Origin: Aeromonas lacus
GTDB taxonomy: Bacteria > Pseudomonadota > Gammaproteobacteria > Enterobacterales > Aeromonadaceae
Reading direction: 5' to 3'
DNA: 60,946 nucleotides
Assembly (NCBI RefSeq): GCF_000764665.1
Contig: NZ_JRGM01000029.1
Location: 1 to 60,946, forward strand
The position numbers and the translations under genes are program-made. Positions within the stretch are counted from its first letter, which is position 1; each line of letters opens with the position of its first letter. A model generated the notes under the pieces. The model saw only the letters and a program-made list of their open reading frames with translations, made no database searches and was not told where the DNA came from. This document shows positions 19,701-27,686 of this stretch, piece after piece.

Positions 19701-20510
19701 GATGCGGCTGTTGAGGTCACGCAGATCCTGCATCAGCTGCTGTTGCTGCTGTTCATGCTTGAGGCTGGTGGCGAGATTCACCTGCCGGCTTACCCACTGC
19801 TCGCGGGTCGCCTCGTCCATCAGCGCCACGTCGCCGAGGCGCTGATGGATGGCGGCCAGCTTCTGCTGCTCTTCCCGCGCCCGTTCATAGGTCTGGATGG
19901 AGATGGCGGAGTAGAGCTCGGTGCCGGTCATCCGTTCGAGCAGGGCGGAGCGCTCGTTGGCGTCCGATTTGAGGAAGGCGGCGAATTCCCCCTGCGGCAG
20001 GATCACCGCGCGGCGGAACTGCTCCCAGGAGAGGCCCACCAGCTCGTCGATGCGATCCTGCAGCTCCCGCTTGCTGCCAGAGAAAACCTGACCCGACTCG
20101 ACATCGGTCAGGGTGCGCTCCTGCGCCTGAAAGCGCCCCTCGGCGCGGTTGCGGGCACGGCGCACCGCCCAGCGGGCCAGCCAGATGCGGCCATCGCAGC
20201 CACGAAATTGCACCTCGGCAAAGCCGCTGGCGTGACCGCGGCTGAGGATGCCACGCACGTCGTTGGCCTTGAGCTTCTCCTCGTCATCCATGCGGCCCAC
20301 TTCGGCCACGTTCTTGCGATTGGCGATAAAGCGCGGCATCTCGTCGTAAAGAGCCAGACAAATGGCGTCGAGCAGGGTGCTCTTGCCGGCGCCGGTATTG
20401 CCGGTGATGGCAAACAGGCCCGCGGCGCCAAGCGCCCCCCTGGTAAAGTCGATGGTGAAGGTGCCGGTCAGACTGGCCAGATTCTCACCTGACAGAGACA
20501 AGATTTTCAT
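16758..20510 (-). CDS. sbcC: Exonuclease subunit SbcC (SMC-like ATPase)
   Basis: A 1250-residue Rad50-type ATPase. Walker A is GNTGAGKST (residues 37-45). A long Gln/Glu/Leu-rich coiled coil follows, broken near the middle by the zinc hook CPLC (TPCPLCGAEEHPYS), then the return coil. The C-terminal half-domain has signature LSGGESFLVSLALAL and Walker B FIDEGFGTLD. With SbcD it opens and degrades hairpin DNA and blocked ends. Its start codon overlaps the sbcD stop by 4 nt, so the pair is translationally coupled. It is longer than E. coli SbcC (1048), mostly in the coiled coil. Confidence 0.95.
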   Translation of the reverse strand: MKILSLSGENLASLTGTFTIDFTRGALGAAGLFAITGNTGAGKSTLLDAICLALYDEMPRFIANRKNVAEVGRMDDEEKLKANDVRGILSRGHASGFAEVQFRGCDGRIWLARWAVRRARNRAEGRFQAQERTLTDVESGQVFSGSKRELQDRIDELVGLSWEQFRRAVILPQGEFAAFLKSDANERSALLERMTGTELYSAISIQTYERAREEQQKLAAIHQRLGDVALMDEATREQWVSRQVNLATSLKHEQQQQQLMQDLRDLNSRIAAQQQGCSEAEAALDAAMQAHGGAAPEREEFARAEQAQVARADHDELARLTLEVQQQEKVIAELGPELAKLEEQTQQSALTEQQLLAEKIAAEREWGALQPELKRAQELDTRIREKQQQLQKIQQEGTQEREVQLTLEQGWREQSRQVEQLKQQHQQWSLWLEENKELAPVARQWQPLLTAMQDWAEDADKLQQLLTLRDHKLRALQQLQRQLEQGQQERDYWQQEQARLQQQQNELQEQQWESRLAKAQEQWQQQTEQLGLLRQLLELADYGRNHGEQHGRLQQEIGQLEQALGKLATLGEELAPARERLAMQRDEARHALEQSRAVATFEQYRHILSDGTPCPLCGAEEHPYSQSQPQLAGILGQLAERARSLELEWERLNHQYIQCESERQELARQLAVRQQHLPELEARAEQLTQRWLQLGGDTLLGHPLPLRQSPIEWNELMSTLLGHGQMLEQGLAQSQQLLRQAQLGQQQLQGVRQQLSQLGAQHQQFEQQWQEADRQRIALEGEVKAMGEQEATLRQRLELGGNRLDEQMAGQPWRQWLGSQQWREWQRACEAWLHGQSEWERLASEIASLTPALSAQEARLQTQRELLHKLERDYKEHEQQRQGLLTSRAACLGGEDIALVENRWQQRLQQVASELEAMQQSARTLRERQTELKTRLTHVEQEKQVSSRRKREVLGRWAAHASTLGIAEYDLRRLLAISPDELKARRAALQGLEDAVGEARTRLAERQRALALEESKRERYREHHPELAALPQEELVLRLTALEAHCRELDEQLFECKSTLAQAEAAALKAGSLQQELASQQAVADHWQKLCDLIGQANGAKFRTFAQSLTLERLLLEANAQLAELSPRYRLERVPGTDLALQVVDLDMGDEVRSVDSLSGGESFLVSLALALALSSLSSGQTQVESLFIDEGFGTLDPDSLDLALASLDSLQAAGRQIGVISHVQTLVERIGVQVRVEALGGGESRVIVP

Positions 20511-21733
20511 GCGTTGGACTCCTTCACCAGCTCAAGGATCTCTTCAAACGAGGCGACCAGCTGTGCCTCGGGTTCCCCTTCAAATTGGCGCTGATAGCAG
20601 AGGCGAAAAACTTCAGTGGGGGAGAGCTCATCCAGCCTGCGCCGCTCGCGGCCATCGGCCAGCCCTTCGCCCGAGCCTTGATACTGGGTGCTGATGCGGG
20701 CCAGCCGCACCGGCTTGTCGGCGATGGCCGCCAGAATCCGCTCGCGGATGCGGGCCTCGGGCTTGGGCAGCAGCAACCGCACTTCGAGGAAGGGCTGTGC
20801 TTCTTGTGGACAAGGGGGGAGCGTCAGTGCCTCGATGGCGTTCAATGCGTCGTCGAGAGGGCTCTGGGGCAGGCGGATCATCTCCACCGCGCGTGGCACT
20901 GGAATGGATGCCACCGTGGTGAGCTTGCCCTCTGCAAAGGTCACTTCCAGCACCTGATGGTTGTAGTTGGCCTCGGCTAGCGATAGCGGCAGCGGCGAGC
21001 CGCTGTAGTGCACCCCGTCGGCCGGGCTCTGGGCCAGATGGAGGTGACCGAGCGCCGTGTAGTCGGCACCGGCAAAGAGTTCGGCAGGCAGGGCGTGCTG
21101 GTTGCCGCCGAGCACCCGCCGCTCTGAAAGCTCGGAGAGCTGGCCCGCCGCCAGATAGGCGTGGCCCATGGCGATGAGCGGCAGATCCTCGCCGCAGCGG
21201 GTGCGCCCTTCGGCCAGCACCTCGGTGTAGATTTGGCGTACCCCTTCGATCAGCCGGTCCTGCCCCTCAGCCAGCTGTTCTACCCGCAGATCGCTGCTGC
21301 GCAGGAACGGCACGGCGGCGCACCAGGCGGCAATCTTGCCTTCCCGGTCTTGCAGCGGCACCAGCAGACGGTCGGTCTCGAGTTTGCCATCGCCATCGCG
21401 GCTGATGCTGCCTACCAGATGCAGATCAAAGGCCCGCAGCAGCTCGTGGGGGGCATCCAGCTTGGAGGGAGAGTCGTGGTTGCCGCCGATCAGCACCATG
21501 TTGAGGTGAGGCAGCTCGGCGCGCAGCCGCGCCAGAAAGCGGTAGAGCTGCTGCCAGGCGCTGGCGGGCGGATTGGCGGTATCAAACAGATCGCCCGCCA
21601 CCAGCAGGGCGTCGATCTCGCGCACCTTGAGGGTGTCGGTCAGCCAGTCGAGGAAGGCATCGTGTTCAAAACGGCGGTCGTGACCATGGAGTTGATGGCC
21701 AAGATGCCAGTCGGCGGTATGGAGGATTTTCAT
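20507..21733 (-). CDS. sbcD: Exonuclease subunit SbcD (Mre11-type nuclease)
   Basis: A 408-residue calcineurin-like phosphoesterase with the Mre11 metal-binding motifs in order: HTADWHLGH, AGDLFD, GGNHDS, GHAYLA and LGHLH. It is the nuclease half of SbcCD. ATG at 21733 is chosen because it gives the family N-terminus MKILHTADWHLGH; the frame is open to 21772. The gene precedes sbcC with a 4-nt overlap. Confidence 0.95.
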   Translation of the reverse strand: MKILHTADWHLGHQLHGHDRRFEHDAFLDWLTDTLKVREIDALLVAGDLFDTANPPASAWQQLYRFLARLRAELPHLNMVLIGGNHDSPSKLDAPHELLRAFDLHLVGSISRDGDGKLETDRLLVPLQDREGKIAAWCAAVPFLRSSDLRVEQLAEGQDRLIEGVRQIYTEVLAEGRTRCGEDLPLIAMGHAYLAAGQLSELSERRVLGGNQHALPAELFAGADYTALGHLHLAQSPADGVHYSGSPLPLSLAEANYNHQVLEVTFAEGKLTTVASIPVPRAVEMIRLPQSPLDDALNAIEALTLPPCPQEAQPFLEVRLLLPKPEARIRERILAAIADKPVRLARISTQYQGSGEGLADGRERRRLDELSPTEVFRLCYQRQFEGEPEAQLVASFEEILELVKESNA

Positions 21734-21836
21734 GAGAAAGCAACCCGGATCCTGGGATGGTGCCGGTGGCACCCGATGGTGACAAGATGAGGATGCCCCG
21801 TGCTTTTTTCAAGTAAAACAGGGGGCTGCCGTCAGC

Positions 21837-22265
21837 TCATGCAGGTTCGCAGCACATCTTGTACTGGGGGTGGCCGGTAAGGGGATCGGACTCCTCCGCC
21901 TCGATGACGAAGCCGTGGCGGCGGTAGAAGCGCACCGCCTGAGAGTTTTCCACGAAGACTCTGGCATGGAGCGACGCCCCCTGACGCTTGGCCTCCTGCA
22001 GCAGGGCGTGGCCGACGCCGCGTCCCTGTCGGTCGGGGCGCACAAAGAGGGCTGCGAGGTAGTTGTCTACCAGCGCCATGAAACCAAGCAGGTCGCCGCG
22101 CTCCTCGAACACCCAAATGGAGGCGCGATCGAGATATCGGGTACGCAGATCCTCCTGAGCCTGCCACCAGCAGGAGGCATCGACAAAATCGTGGGCCTGC
22201 AGGGAGGCCAGCAACCAGATTTCGACGATCTCGTCCATGTCTTCGGGGCGACTGGGCCGCAACAT
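21837..22265 (-). CDS. GNAT N-acetyltransferase (YjaB/YiaC-like)
   Basis: 142 residues with the GNAT acetyl-CoA loop RQGRGVGHAL (about residues 80-90) and the C-terminal VENSQAVRFYRRHGF motif. It resembles E. coli YjaB and YiaC, which act as lysine acetyltransferases, and is a paralogue of the protein encoded at 35769-36200. The substrate is not predictable. It is transcribed alone between sbcD and the divergent rdgC. Confidence 0.88.
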   Translation of the reverse strand: MLRPSRPEDMDEIVEIWLLASLQAHDFVDASCWWQAQEDLRTRYLDRASIWVFEERGDLLGFMALVDNYLAALFVRPDRQGRGVGHALLQEAKRQGASLHARVFVENSQAVRFYRRHGFVIEAEESDPLTGHPQYKMCCEPA

Positions 22266-22445
22266 ATCTTCATCCTTGTTAACAACTTCACCTTCGCAGT
22301 CTAGGGGAACTTGATGACAGTTCCGGTAACCGGGATGGCACCCTGTGAAGTTGATCGCCCTTTATTTAGCAAGAATGATTGGCTGATCACAAAGCGCCTC
22401 TCTAGTACAATGCCCGCCGGACAATCTATCGAGACCGAGGACGCC

Positions 22446-23357
22446 ATGTGGTTTAAAAACCTGCAGATTTATCGCTTTACCCGCCCCTTTGACCTGACCG
22501 TGGAGCAGCTGGAAACCCAGCTGGAGGCCTGTGCCTTCACCCCCTGCGGCAGTCAGGACATCTCCCGGTTCGGGTGGGTCAAGCCCCTTGGCAAATTCGG
22601 CTCAACCCTGACCCACAGCGCCTCCGGCCACATCCTCATCTGCGCCCGCAAGGAGGAGAAGATGCTGCCCGGTACCGTGGTCAAGGAGATGCTGGCGGAG
22701 AAGGTAGAGGCGATCGAGTTCGAACAGGGCCGCGCCCTCAAGAAGAAAGAGAAGGAAGCGCTCAAAGAGGAGATTCTCCATACCCTGCTGCCGCGCGCCT
22801 TCAGCCGTACCAGCCAGACCTTCGCCTGGATCAATCCGGCCGACAACCTGATGGTGGTGGATGCAGGCTCAGCCAAGAAGGCGGACGACCTGCTGGCACT
22901 GCTGCGCAAATCCATCGGCTCCCTGCCGGTTGTGCCGGTGGCCCTCAAGAACCCGCCCGAAATCACCATGACCGAGTGGCTGAACGAGGGCAATCTGCCC
23001 GCTTCGTTCACCCTGGAAGACGAAGCAGAGCTGCGCAGTGCCATGGAGCACGGCGGCATCATCCGCTGCAAGCAGCAGGATCTGATGACGGATGAAATCA
23101 AGAACCACCTGGCCAACGACAAGCTGGTGACCAAGCTGGCCCTCAACTGGGGCGAGACCGTCAGCTTCGTGCTGGGGGATGATCTCTCCATCAAGCGCCT
23201 GAAGTTCAGCGAAGAGCTGCGCGAGCAGAACGACGACGTGACCAGCGAAGATCCGGCCGCCCGTCTGGATGCCGACTTTGCGCTGGTGACCGCCGAGCTA
23301 TCCCAGTTTATCCCGGCGCTGTTTGCCGCCCTGGGTGGCGAAGAGCAGTCCATCTAG
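22446..23357 (+). CDS. rdgC: Recombination-associated protein RdgC
   Basis: 303 residues, exactly the E. coli RdgC length, beginning MWFKNLQIYRFTRPF. RdgC forms a ring-shaped dimer that binds DNA without sequence specificity and limits RecA loading. The frame is open upstream, but the family start is the ATG at 22446. It is monocistronic with a strong terminator, next to the sbcCD recombination genes. Confidence 0.95.
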   Translation: MWFKNLQIYRFTRPFDLTVEQLETQLEACAFTPCGSQDISRFGWVKPLGKFGSTLTHSASGHILICARKEEKMLPGTVVKEMLAEKVEAIEFEQGRALKKKEKEALKEEILHTLLPRAFSRTSQTFAWINPADNLMVVDAGSAKKADDLLALLRKSIGSLPVVPVALKNPPEITMTEWLNEGNLPASFTLEDEAELRSAMEHGGIIRCKQQDLMTDEIKNHLANDKLVTKLALNWGETVSFVLGDDLSIKRLKFSEELREQNDDVTSEDPAARLDADFALVTAELSQFIPALFAALGGEEQSI

Positions 23358-23380
23358 GCGAACTGCTCTGCCTGATTGCA

Positions 23381-23407
23381 AAAAACCGCCCGAGGGCGGT
23401 TTTTTTA
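23381..23407 (+). terminator. Rho-independent terminator of rdgC
   Basis: An ACCGCCC/GGGCGGT hairpin is flanked by A6 and T7 runs, 23 nt after rdgC. Confidence 0.9.
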
Positions 23408-23483
23408 TGGGCGCTGATGACCGAAGGCAATCCCGAACAGAGAGGGCCGACTGATGGTCGGCCGCTCTCCGAGCTACGGTTGA

Positions 23484-23522
23484 CTGGATACCCGGCAGCT
23501 CCACGTTGAAGATCAGCTCGGG
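23484..23522 (-). pseudogene. Decayed duplicate of the 3' end of the adjacent FKBP gene
   Basis: Thirteen codons read PELIFNVELPGIQ and align without gaps to SVLIFDVELLGIK, the last codons of the neighbouring FKBP gene. By my count 31 of 39 bases match. The copy sits 64 bp downstream of the original (minus-strand sense), in a different frame from the intact gene, and has no stop at the equivalent place. Only this tail is recognisable; the 61 nt between it and rdgC's terminator side show nothing else. Confidence 0.6.
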
Positions 23523-23544
23523 CGTGGGATTTCGCCACAGGGGC

Positions 23545-24015
23545 TTACTTGATACCCAACAGCTCCACATCAAAGATCAGCACGGATCCCGGCGGAATTT
23601 TGCCGGCAGCGCGGTCACCGTAGGCGAGGTTGGCCGGGATATAGAAGCGGGTCTTCTCCCCTTCCACCATCAGCTGAACCCCTTCGGTCCACCCCTTGAT
23701 CACCTGATTGAGGCCAAACTCGATGGGCTCGCCACGGGCGACCGAGCTGTCAAAGACGGTGCCGTCCAGCAGCTTGCCCTCGTAGTGCACCTTCACCTTG
23801 CTGGTGGCAGTGGGGTGAACCGTGCCGGTGCCCGGAGTCAGCACTTCGTACTGCAGGCCGGAGGCGGTGGTGGTCACCAGCGGTTTCTCCTTGTTGCTGG
23901 CGAGGAACTCGGCCCCCTTGCGAACATTATCTTCGGCCAGCTTCTTGTTATTGCTGCTGGAGTAGAAGTAGTAGGCGACACCGGCAACCAGCAGCGCGAT
24001 CAGTATGAATTTCAT
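23545..24015 (-). CDS. Membrane-anchored FKBP-type peptidyl-prolyl cis-trans isomerase
   Basis: 156 residues. An N-terminal hydrophobic anchor (MKFILIALLVAGVAYYFY) is followed by a short spacer and a single FKBP domain with KVHYEGKLLDGTVFDSS, FGLNQVIKGWTEGVQLM and YGDRAAGKIPPGSVLIF. It accelerates proline isomerisation, here probably on the periplasmic face. ATG at 24015 with AGGAAAACCG is the best start; the frame is open to 24123. A decayed copy of the last 13 codons lies just downstream. Confidence 0.9.
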   Translation of the reverse strand: MKFILIALLVAGVAYYFYSSSNNKKLAEDNVRKGAEFLASNKEKPLVTTTASGLQYEVLTPGTGTVHPTATSKVKVHYEGKLLDGTVFDSSVARGEPIEFGLNQVIKGWTEGVQLMVEGEKTRFYIPANLAYGDRAAGKIPPGSVLIFDVELLGIK

Positions 24016-24142
24016 CGGTTTTCCTATTCCAAGAAAGACAAAGAGTGCAATGAGGGGCCATCTTATCGCGCACCGCCCCTCATGGCGAGCCACAGGGGGG
24101 GGAGGATGTGAGCGGGCAGGCAAAGCAGGGTGGCGCAGACGT

Positions 24143-24175
24143 AAAAAGGGGCGAGTCGGTGACTCGCCCCTTGTT
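24143..24175 (-). terminator. Rho-independent terminator of nptA
   Basis: On the minus strand, an AAGGGGCGAGTC/GACTCGCCCCTT stem is followed by TTTTTAC, 14 nt beyond the nptA stop. Confidence 0.85.
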
Positions 24176-24188
24176 ATGATGGCAGCGC

Positions 24189-25337
24189 TTACTTGGCCAC
24201 GACCATCATCAGGGCCGGCAGGGCGAAGAAGAGTCCCGCCACATAGCCAAGCGCCAGCAGCTTGTTCTCGCTGCCAATCCGGGCCAGCCCTTCGGCGGCG
24301 CGCACCGGCAGGTCACGCAGGAATGGCAGGCCATAAATCAGCGCCACGGCGAAGACGTTGAACAGCACGTGGACCAGCGCAATGGTCAGGGCCAGCTGGG
24401 CACCGGCTCCGCTGATGGCAGTGGCAGCCAGCAGAGCGGTGATGGTGGTACCGATATTGGCGCCCAGAGTGAAGGGGTAGAGCTGGCGAGTGCTGAACAC
24501 GCCGCCGCCGGCCAGCGGGATCATCAGGCTGGTAGTGGTGGAGGAGGATTGCACCATGATGGTCACCAGCGCACCGGAGGTGATGCCGCTCAGCGGGCCA
24601 CGGCCCAGTGCCTTGTGCAGCACCTCTTTGGCGCGGCCAACCAGCACCTTCTGCAGCACTTTGCCCAGATAAGTGACGCTGGCCAGGATCAGCAGGATAC
24701 CGATGACGATGGTGGCGATGGCGGCACCCTTGCCCGGCAGGAAGGCGACGGCGCTGTCGATCAGCTGCTGGGCCGGTGCGGTCAGCGGCTTCATGAAATC
24801 CATGCCCTTCATCGACATGTTGGCAGAGCCCACCAGCATGTTGGCCAGCCATTCGGCGCTATGTTGCAGCAGACCGAACATCAGCTCCAGCGGCAGGAAG
24901 ATGACCACGGCCATCAGGTTGAAGAAGTCGTGTACGGTGGCGGCGGCGAAGGCGCGGCGGAATTCGGTGCGGTCGCGGACATGACCCAGCGAAACGATGG
25001 TGTTGGTGATGGTGGTGCCGAGGTTGGCACCCATGACCATGGGGATGGCCATGCCGATGGGCAGGCCGCCGGCAACCAGACCGACGATCACCGAGGTCAC
25101 AGTGCTGGAGGATTGCACCAGCGCAGTCGCCAGGATGCCGAGCAGCAGGGCGACGAAGGGGTTGTTGGCAAACGCGAAGATCTGGGCTGCGCCCTCGGCG
25201 CCGCCGGAGAAACCTTTGAAACCGTGGGAGACTGCGCCGACGGCTACCAGGATCAGGTAAACCAGGGCGATGACACTCATCCAGTTGAACAGGGCGCGGG
25301 TCGCTGACTGCTGCTGTTGGGAGTCACTCTGTTGCAT
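24189..25337 (-). CDS. nptA: Na+/phosphate cotransporter NptA
   Basis: A 382-residue inner-membrane transporter of the Na/Pi (SLC34-like) family. The two inverted repeats each carry the hallmark QSSS: ALVQSSSTVTSVIVG and IMVQSSSTTTSLMIP. Size and sequence type match Vibrio cholerae NptA. ATG at 25337 gives the short N-terminus MQQSDSQQQQ; the frame is open to 25388. A near-consensus Pho box lies about 66 nt upstream, so induction by phosphate starvation through PhoB is likely. Confidence 0.92.
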   Translation of the reverse strand: MQQSDSQQQQSATRALFNWMSVIALVYLILVAVGAVSHGFKGFSGGAEGAAQIFAFANNPFVALLLGILATALVQSSSTVTSVIVGLVAGGLPIGMAIPMVMGANLGTTITNTIVSLGHVRDRTEFRRAFAAATVHDFFNLMAVVIFLPLELMFGLLQHSAEWLANMLVGSANMSMKGMDFMKPLTAPAQQLIDSAVAFLPGKGAAIATIVIGILLILASVTYLGKVLQKVLVGRAKEVLHKALGRGPLSGITSGALVTIMVQSSSTTTSLMIPLAGGGVFSTRQLYPFTLGANIGTTITALLAATAISGAGAQLALTIALVHVLFNVFAVALIYGLPFLRDLPVRAAEGLARIGSENKLLALGYVAGLFFALPALMMVVAK

Positions 25338-25402
25338 AAAGCCTCTTGGGACGGCCGTGCCGTCTTGGGTTGTTGATGACCCGCGCATTTAATCAGTGGT
25401 TA

Positions 25403-25420
25403 ATGACAGAAATATGACAA
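25403..25420 (-). promoter_or_regulatory. Pho box (PhoB site) upstream of nptA
   Basis: Minus-strand TTGTCATATTTCTGTCAT matches the 18-bp consensus CTGTCATAWATCTGTCAY at all but about two positions. The two TGTCA half-sites are 11 bp apart, as PhoB requires. It is centred about 75 nt upstream of the nptA ATG. Known biology: PhoB activates phosphate-uptake genes. Confidence 0.8.
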
Positions 25421-25586
25421 CGTGACATTTCGATGATGTTTTTATGACGACGAGCTGCGGCGACAAGCGTTGACCGAGCCGGTTGGCTCTGGGGTGGCAA
25501 AAGGGGTGGTGCAGCCACTGTCGCCTTGCCAGCCGGGACGTGATCGCTACACTGCGCCCCTTTATTGGCAAGCAGGAGTAAACAAG

Positions 25587-25961
25587 ATGATGCGTGCATG
25601 GATCCTCTCTCTGTCGCTGGGGCTGCTCTCGGCGGGGGCACAGGCCAGCCTGTTGAAAACAGATTGCAACCTCGACAAGGCCCTCAAAAACGAAGCGGTT
25701 AATGCCACTCTGGGGGTCAAGGGCAACTGTGATACCAGCAAGCTGGTGAAGCAGGAGAAAGAGAAGGTGAAAGCCGAGGTGCAAAAAGGCCGCACCGACC
25801 TGCTGGGCGAGAAGCGCGCCGACCTCAAGGAGAGCGGCAACGGTATGCAGCAGAAGATGGACAAGGCAAACCAGCAGTTGCACAAGGCGGAGCAGGATGC
25901 CAAAACCATCGCTCGCGATCCGCTCAAGGCTGCGGCGACCGCCGTACTGGATAAGCAGTAA
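25587..25961 (+). CDS. Periplasmic helical protein, unknown
   Basis: 124 residues. A clear signal peptide (MMRAWILSLSLGLLSAGAQA, cleavage after about residue 20) is followed by a mature region with two cysteines (DCNLDKAL, GNCDTSK) that could form a disulfide. A Lys/Glu/Gln-rich, probably coiled-coil, tail follows. GCAGGAG stands 8 nt before the ATG. It is divergent from nptA. I do not recognise the family. Confidence 0.75.
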   Translation: MMRAWILSLSLGLLSAGAQASLLKTDCNLDKALKNEAVNATLGVKGNCDTSKLVKQEKEKVKAEVQKGRTDLLGEKRADLKESGNGMQQKMDKANQQLHKAEQDAKTIARDPLKAAATAVLDKQ

Positions 25962-26004
25962 GCAGACCGGGCCCAAGCCCGTGTGACCGGCAACAGACCG
26001 GCAG

Positions 26005-26034
26005 CAAAAAGGGGAGCCATGGCTCCCCTTTTGT
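26005..26034. terminator. Bidirectional terminator between the periplasmic protein and permease genes
   Basis: A 10-bp stem AAGGGGAGCC/GGCTCCCCTT has a 2-nt loop, with T-runs on both sides (TTTTGTT on plus, TTTTTGC on minus). Confidence 0.85.
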
Positions 26035-26054
26035 TATGCGCTATCTGCAGGCGA

Positions 26055-27401
26055 TCAGGCGTCGGCCGCCTCTTCGTACTGACGGAACGGGATACGGAAC
26101 ACCGCCAGACGCAGGAACAGATAGGTCACGCCGAGACCTGCCCAGATCAGGCCAAGCTCGAGGGAGCTCTGCTCCAGATTGCTCCAGAGGGCGCCGATAG
26201 TGGCGGCACCGAGCAGCGGCATCAGCAGATAGACGATGTGGTCCTTGAGGGTCTTGTTGCGCTTCTCGCGCACCCAGAACTGACCGATCACCGACAGGTT
26301 GACGAAGCTGAACGCCACCAGCGCGCCGAAGTTGACCAGCGCCAGCGCGGTATCCAGATCAAACGACACGGCGGAGAGGGCCAGCGCGCCAACCATCAGC
26401 ACGTTGATGGCCGGAGTGCGGTATTTCGGGTGGATGTAGCCAAATACCCGCTCCGGGATCATATGGTCACGACCCATCACGTAGAGGATGCGCGACACAC
26501 CGGCGTGAGCCGCCATGCCGGAGGCCAGTACCGCGACCGTGGTGCAGACCAGTACCACCGACTGGAAGAAGGTGCCGCCGACGTAGAGGGCGATCTCCGG
26601 CAGTACCGCATCCGGATGCTGGAAGCGGGAGAGGCTCGGGAAGTAGAGCTGCAGGCAGTAGGAGACCATCACGAAGATGATGCCGCCGATAAGGGCAGTC
26701 AGCACGATCGCCTTGGGGATCACCTTGCCAGCGTTCGGGGTTTCTTCGGAGAGAGAGCTCAGCCCGTCAAAGCCCAGGAACGAGAAGCAGAGAATGGTTG
26801 CGCCGGTGAAGAGCGGCACCAGCTGTGCTGACTCGAAGTGGAACGGACGGCTGCTCATCAGGGTGCCGGCGCCTTCGCCGTGGTAGATGCCCCATGCCAT
26901 CAGACCTATGAAGATGGTGATGATGGCCAGCTGGATCACCACGATGAGACCATTGAAGTTGGCTACAAGGTTGATGCCGCGCAGGTTGAGGAAGGTCATC
27001 ACGGTCACCAGACCGAAGATGAAGACCCAGGGCTCGACACCCGGGAACATGGCGGTCAGGTAGATCTTGGCCAGCAGGATGTTGATCATCGGCATGAACA
27101 TGTAGTCGAGCAGGGAGGACCAGCCGACCATGAAACCGATGTAGGGGTTGAACACTTTCTGGGCGTAGGTATAGGCAGAGCCCGCAGAGGGGAACTTGCG
27201 CACCAGATGGCCGTAGCTGAAGGCGGTCAGCAGGATGCCGCCGAGGGCCAGCAGATAGGCAGTGGCGACCCGGCCTTCGGTGATGTCACCGACGATGGCG
27301 AAGGTATCGAATACAGCCATGGGGGTCAGGTAGGCCAAACCCATGACGATCACTTGGGTCAGGGTCAGGGTTTTGAGCAGCTTGGCGCCTTGAGATGCCA
27401 T
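26055..27401 (-). CDS. APC-family amino acid/polyamine permease, copy 1 (PuuP-like)
   Basis: 448 residues with about twelve membrane helices and the APC N-terminal pattern [45 protein letters not shown] contains the substrate/Na loop. It is closely paralogous to the permease at 28317-29663. Location beside gabT, gabD, puuR and puuB suggests putrescine or GABA uptake, as for E. coli PuuP. The ATG overlaps the stop of a 46-codon upstream ORF (TAATG), so its translation is probably coupled to that ORF. Confidence 0.87.
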   Translation of the reverse strand: MASQGAKLLKTLTLTQVIVMGLAYLTPMAVFDTFAIVGDITEGRVATAYLLALGGILLTAFSYGHLVRKFPSAGSAYTYAQKVFNPYIGFMVGWSSLLDYMFMPMINILLAKIYLTAMFPGVEPWVFIFGLVTVMTFLNLRGINLVANFNGLIVVIQLAIITIFIGLMAWGIYHGEGAGTLMSSRPFHFESAQLVPLFTGATILCFSFLGFDGLSSLSEETPNAGKVIPKAIVLTALIGGIIFVMVSYCLQLYFPSLSRFQHPDAVLPEIALYVGGTFFQSVVLVCTTVAVLASGMAAHAGVSRILYVMGRDHMIPERVFGYIHPKYRTPAINVLMVGALALSAVSFDLDTALALVNFGALVAFSFVNLSVIGQFWVREKRNKTLKDHIVYLLMPLLGAATIGALWSNLEQSSLELGLIWAGLGVTYLFLRLAVFRIPFRQYEEAADA

Positions 27402-27541
27402 TACGCTTTCTCCTCAATCAGTGCCGCAGCACGTGCTTGCAACGAGTACAGGATTGCGGTGGATTCGCAGGCCTGCAGATCAAAGGCGCCGGGGAGGCGC
27501 AAACCGGTATTGGCCGGCAGGAAAGCATTGAAACGCCCCAT
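27401..27541 (-). CDS. Small leader ORF coupled to permease copy 1
   Basis: 46 codons, beginning [20 protein letters not shown] and ending IEEKA, with TAA sharing its last base with the permease ATG. A good ribosome-binding site (TGAGGAAAAAC) precedes it. The paralogous permease has a matching small ORF at 29660-29791 with the same N-terminal pattern MGxxNAFxPAxxGxRxPGAxD, while the rest has diverged. That pattern of constraint suggests a translated leader rather than chance. No transmembrane segment; no family recognised. Confidence 0.6.
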   Translation of the reverse strand: MGRFNAFLPANTGLRLPGAFDLQACESTAILYSLQARAAALIEEKA

Positions 27542-27562
27542 GTTTTTCCTCATTAACGTCGG

Positions 27563-27672
27563 GAGATTGTTGGCAATCTCGGGTATCACTTCCGGAACGT
27601 TTCCGGCCTCTTGTGGTGGGTTTGCACTGCTCTTCAAAATACAAAAACCGATGTCGCAGTGAACATCGGTCC
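27563..27672 (-). ncRNA. Structured 5' leader of permease copy 1 (three hairpins)
   Basis: In transcript order: hairpin I, ACCGATGT/ACATCGGT (27647-27670), runs into TTTTTGT and looks like an intrinsic terminator; hairpin II is CCGGAA-ACG-TTCCGG (27592-27606); hairpin III is GAGATTG/CAATCTC (27563-27580). The small ORF's ribosome-binding site follows. The same three hairpins in the same order precede the other permease at 29819-29924, with different paired bases in hairpin I, which argues for conserved structure. Confidence 0.6.
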
Positions 27673-27686
27673 TTTATTGGCGGCGT

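Noticed and set aside
17793..20492. Long plus-strand open frames opposite sbcC
   Set aside because: They mirror the Gln/Leu-rich coiled coil of SbcC and produce Leu-rich low-complexity translations.
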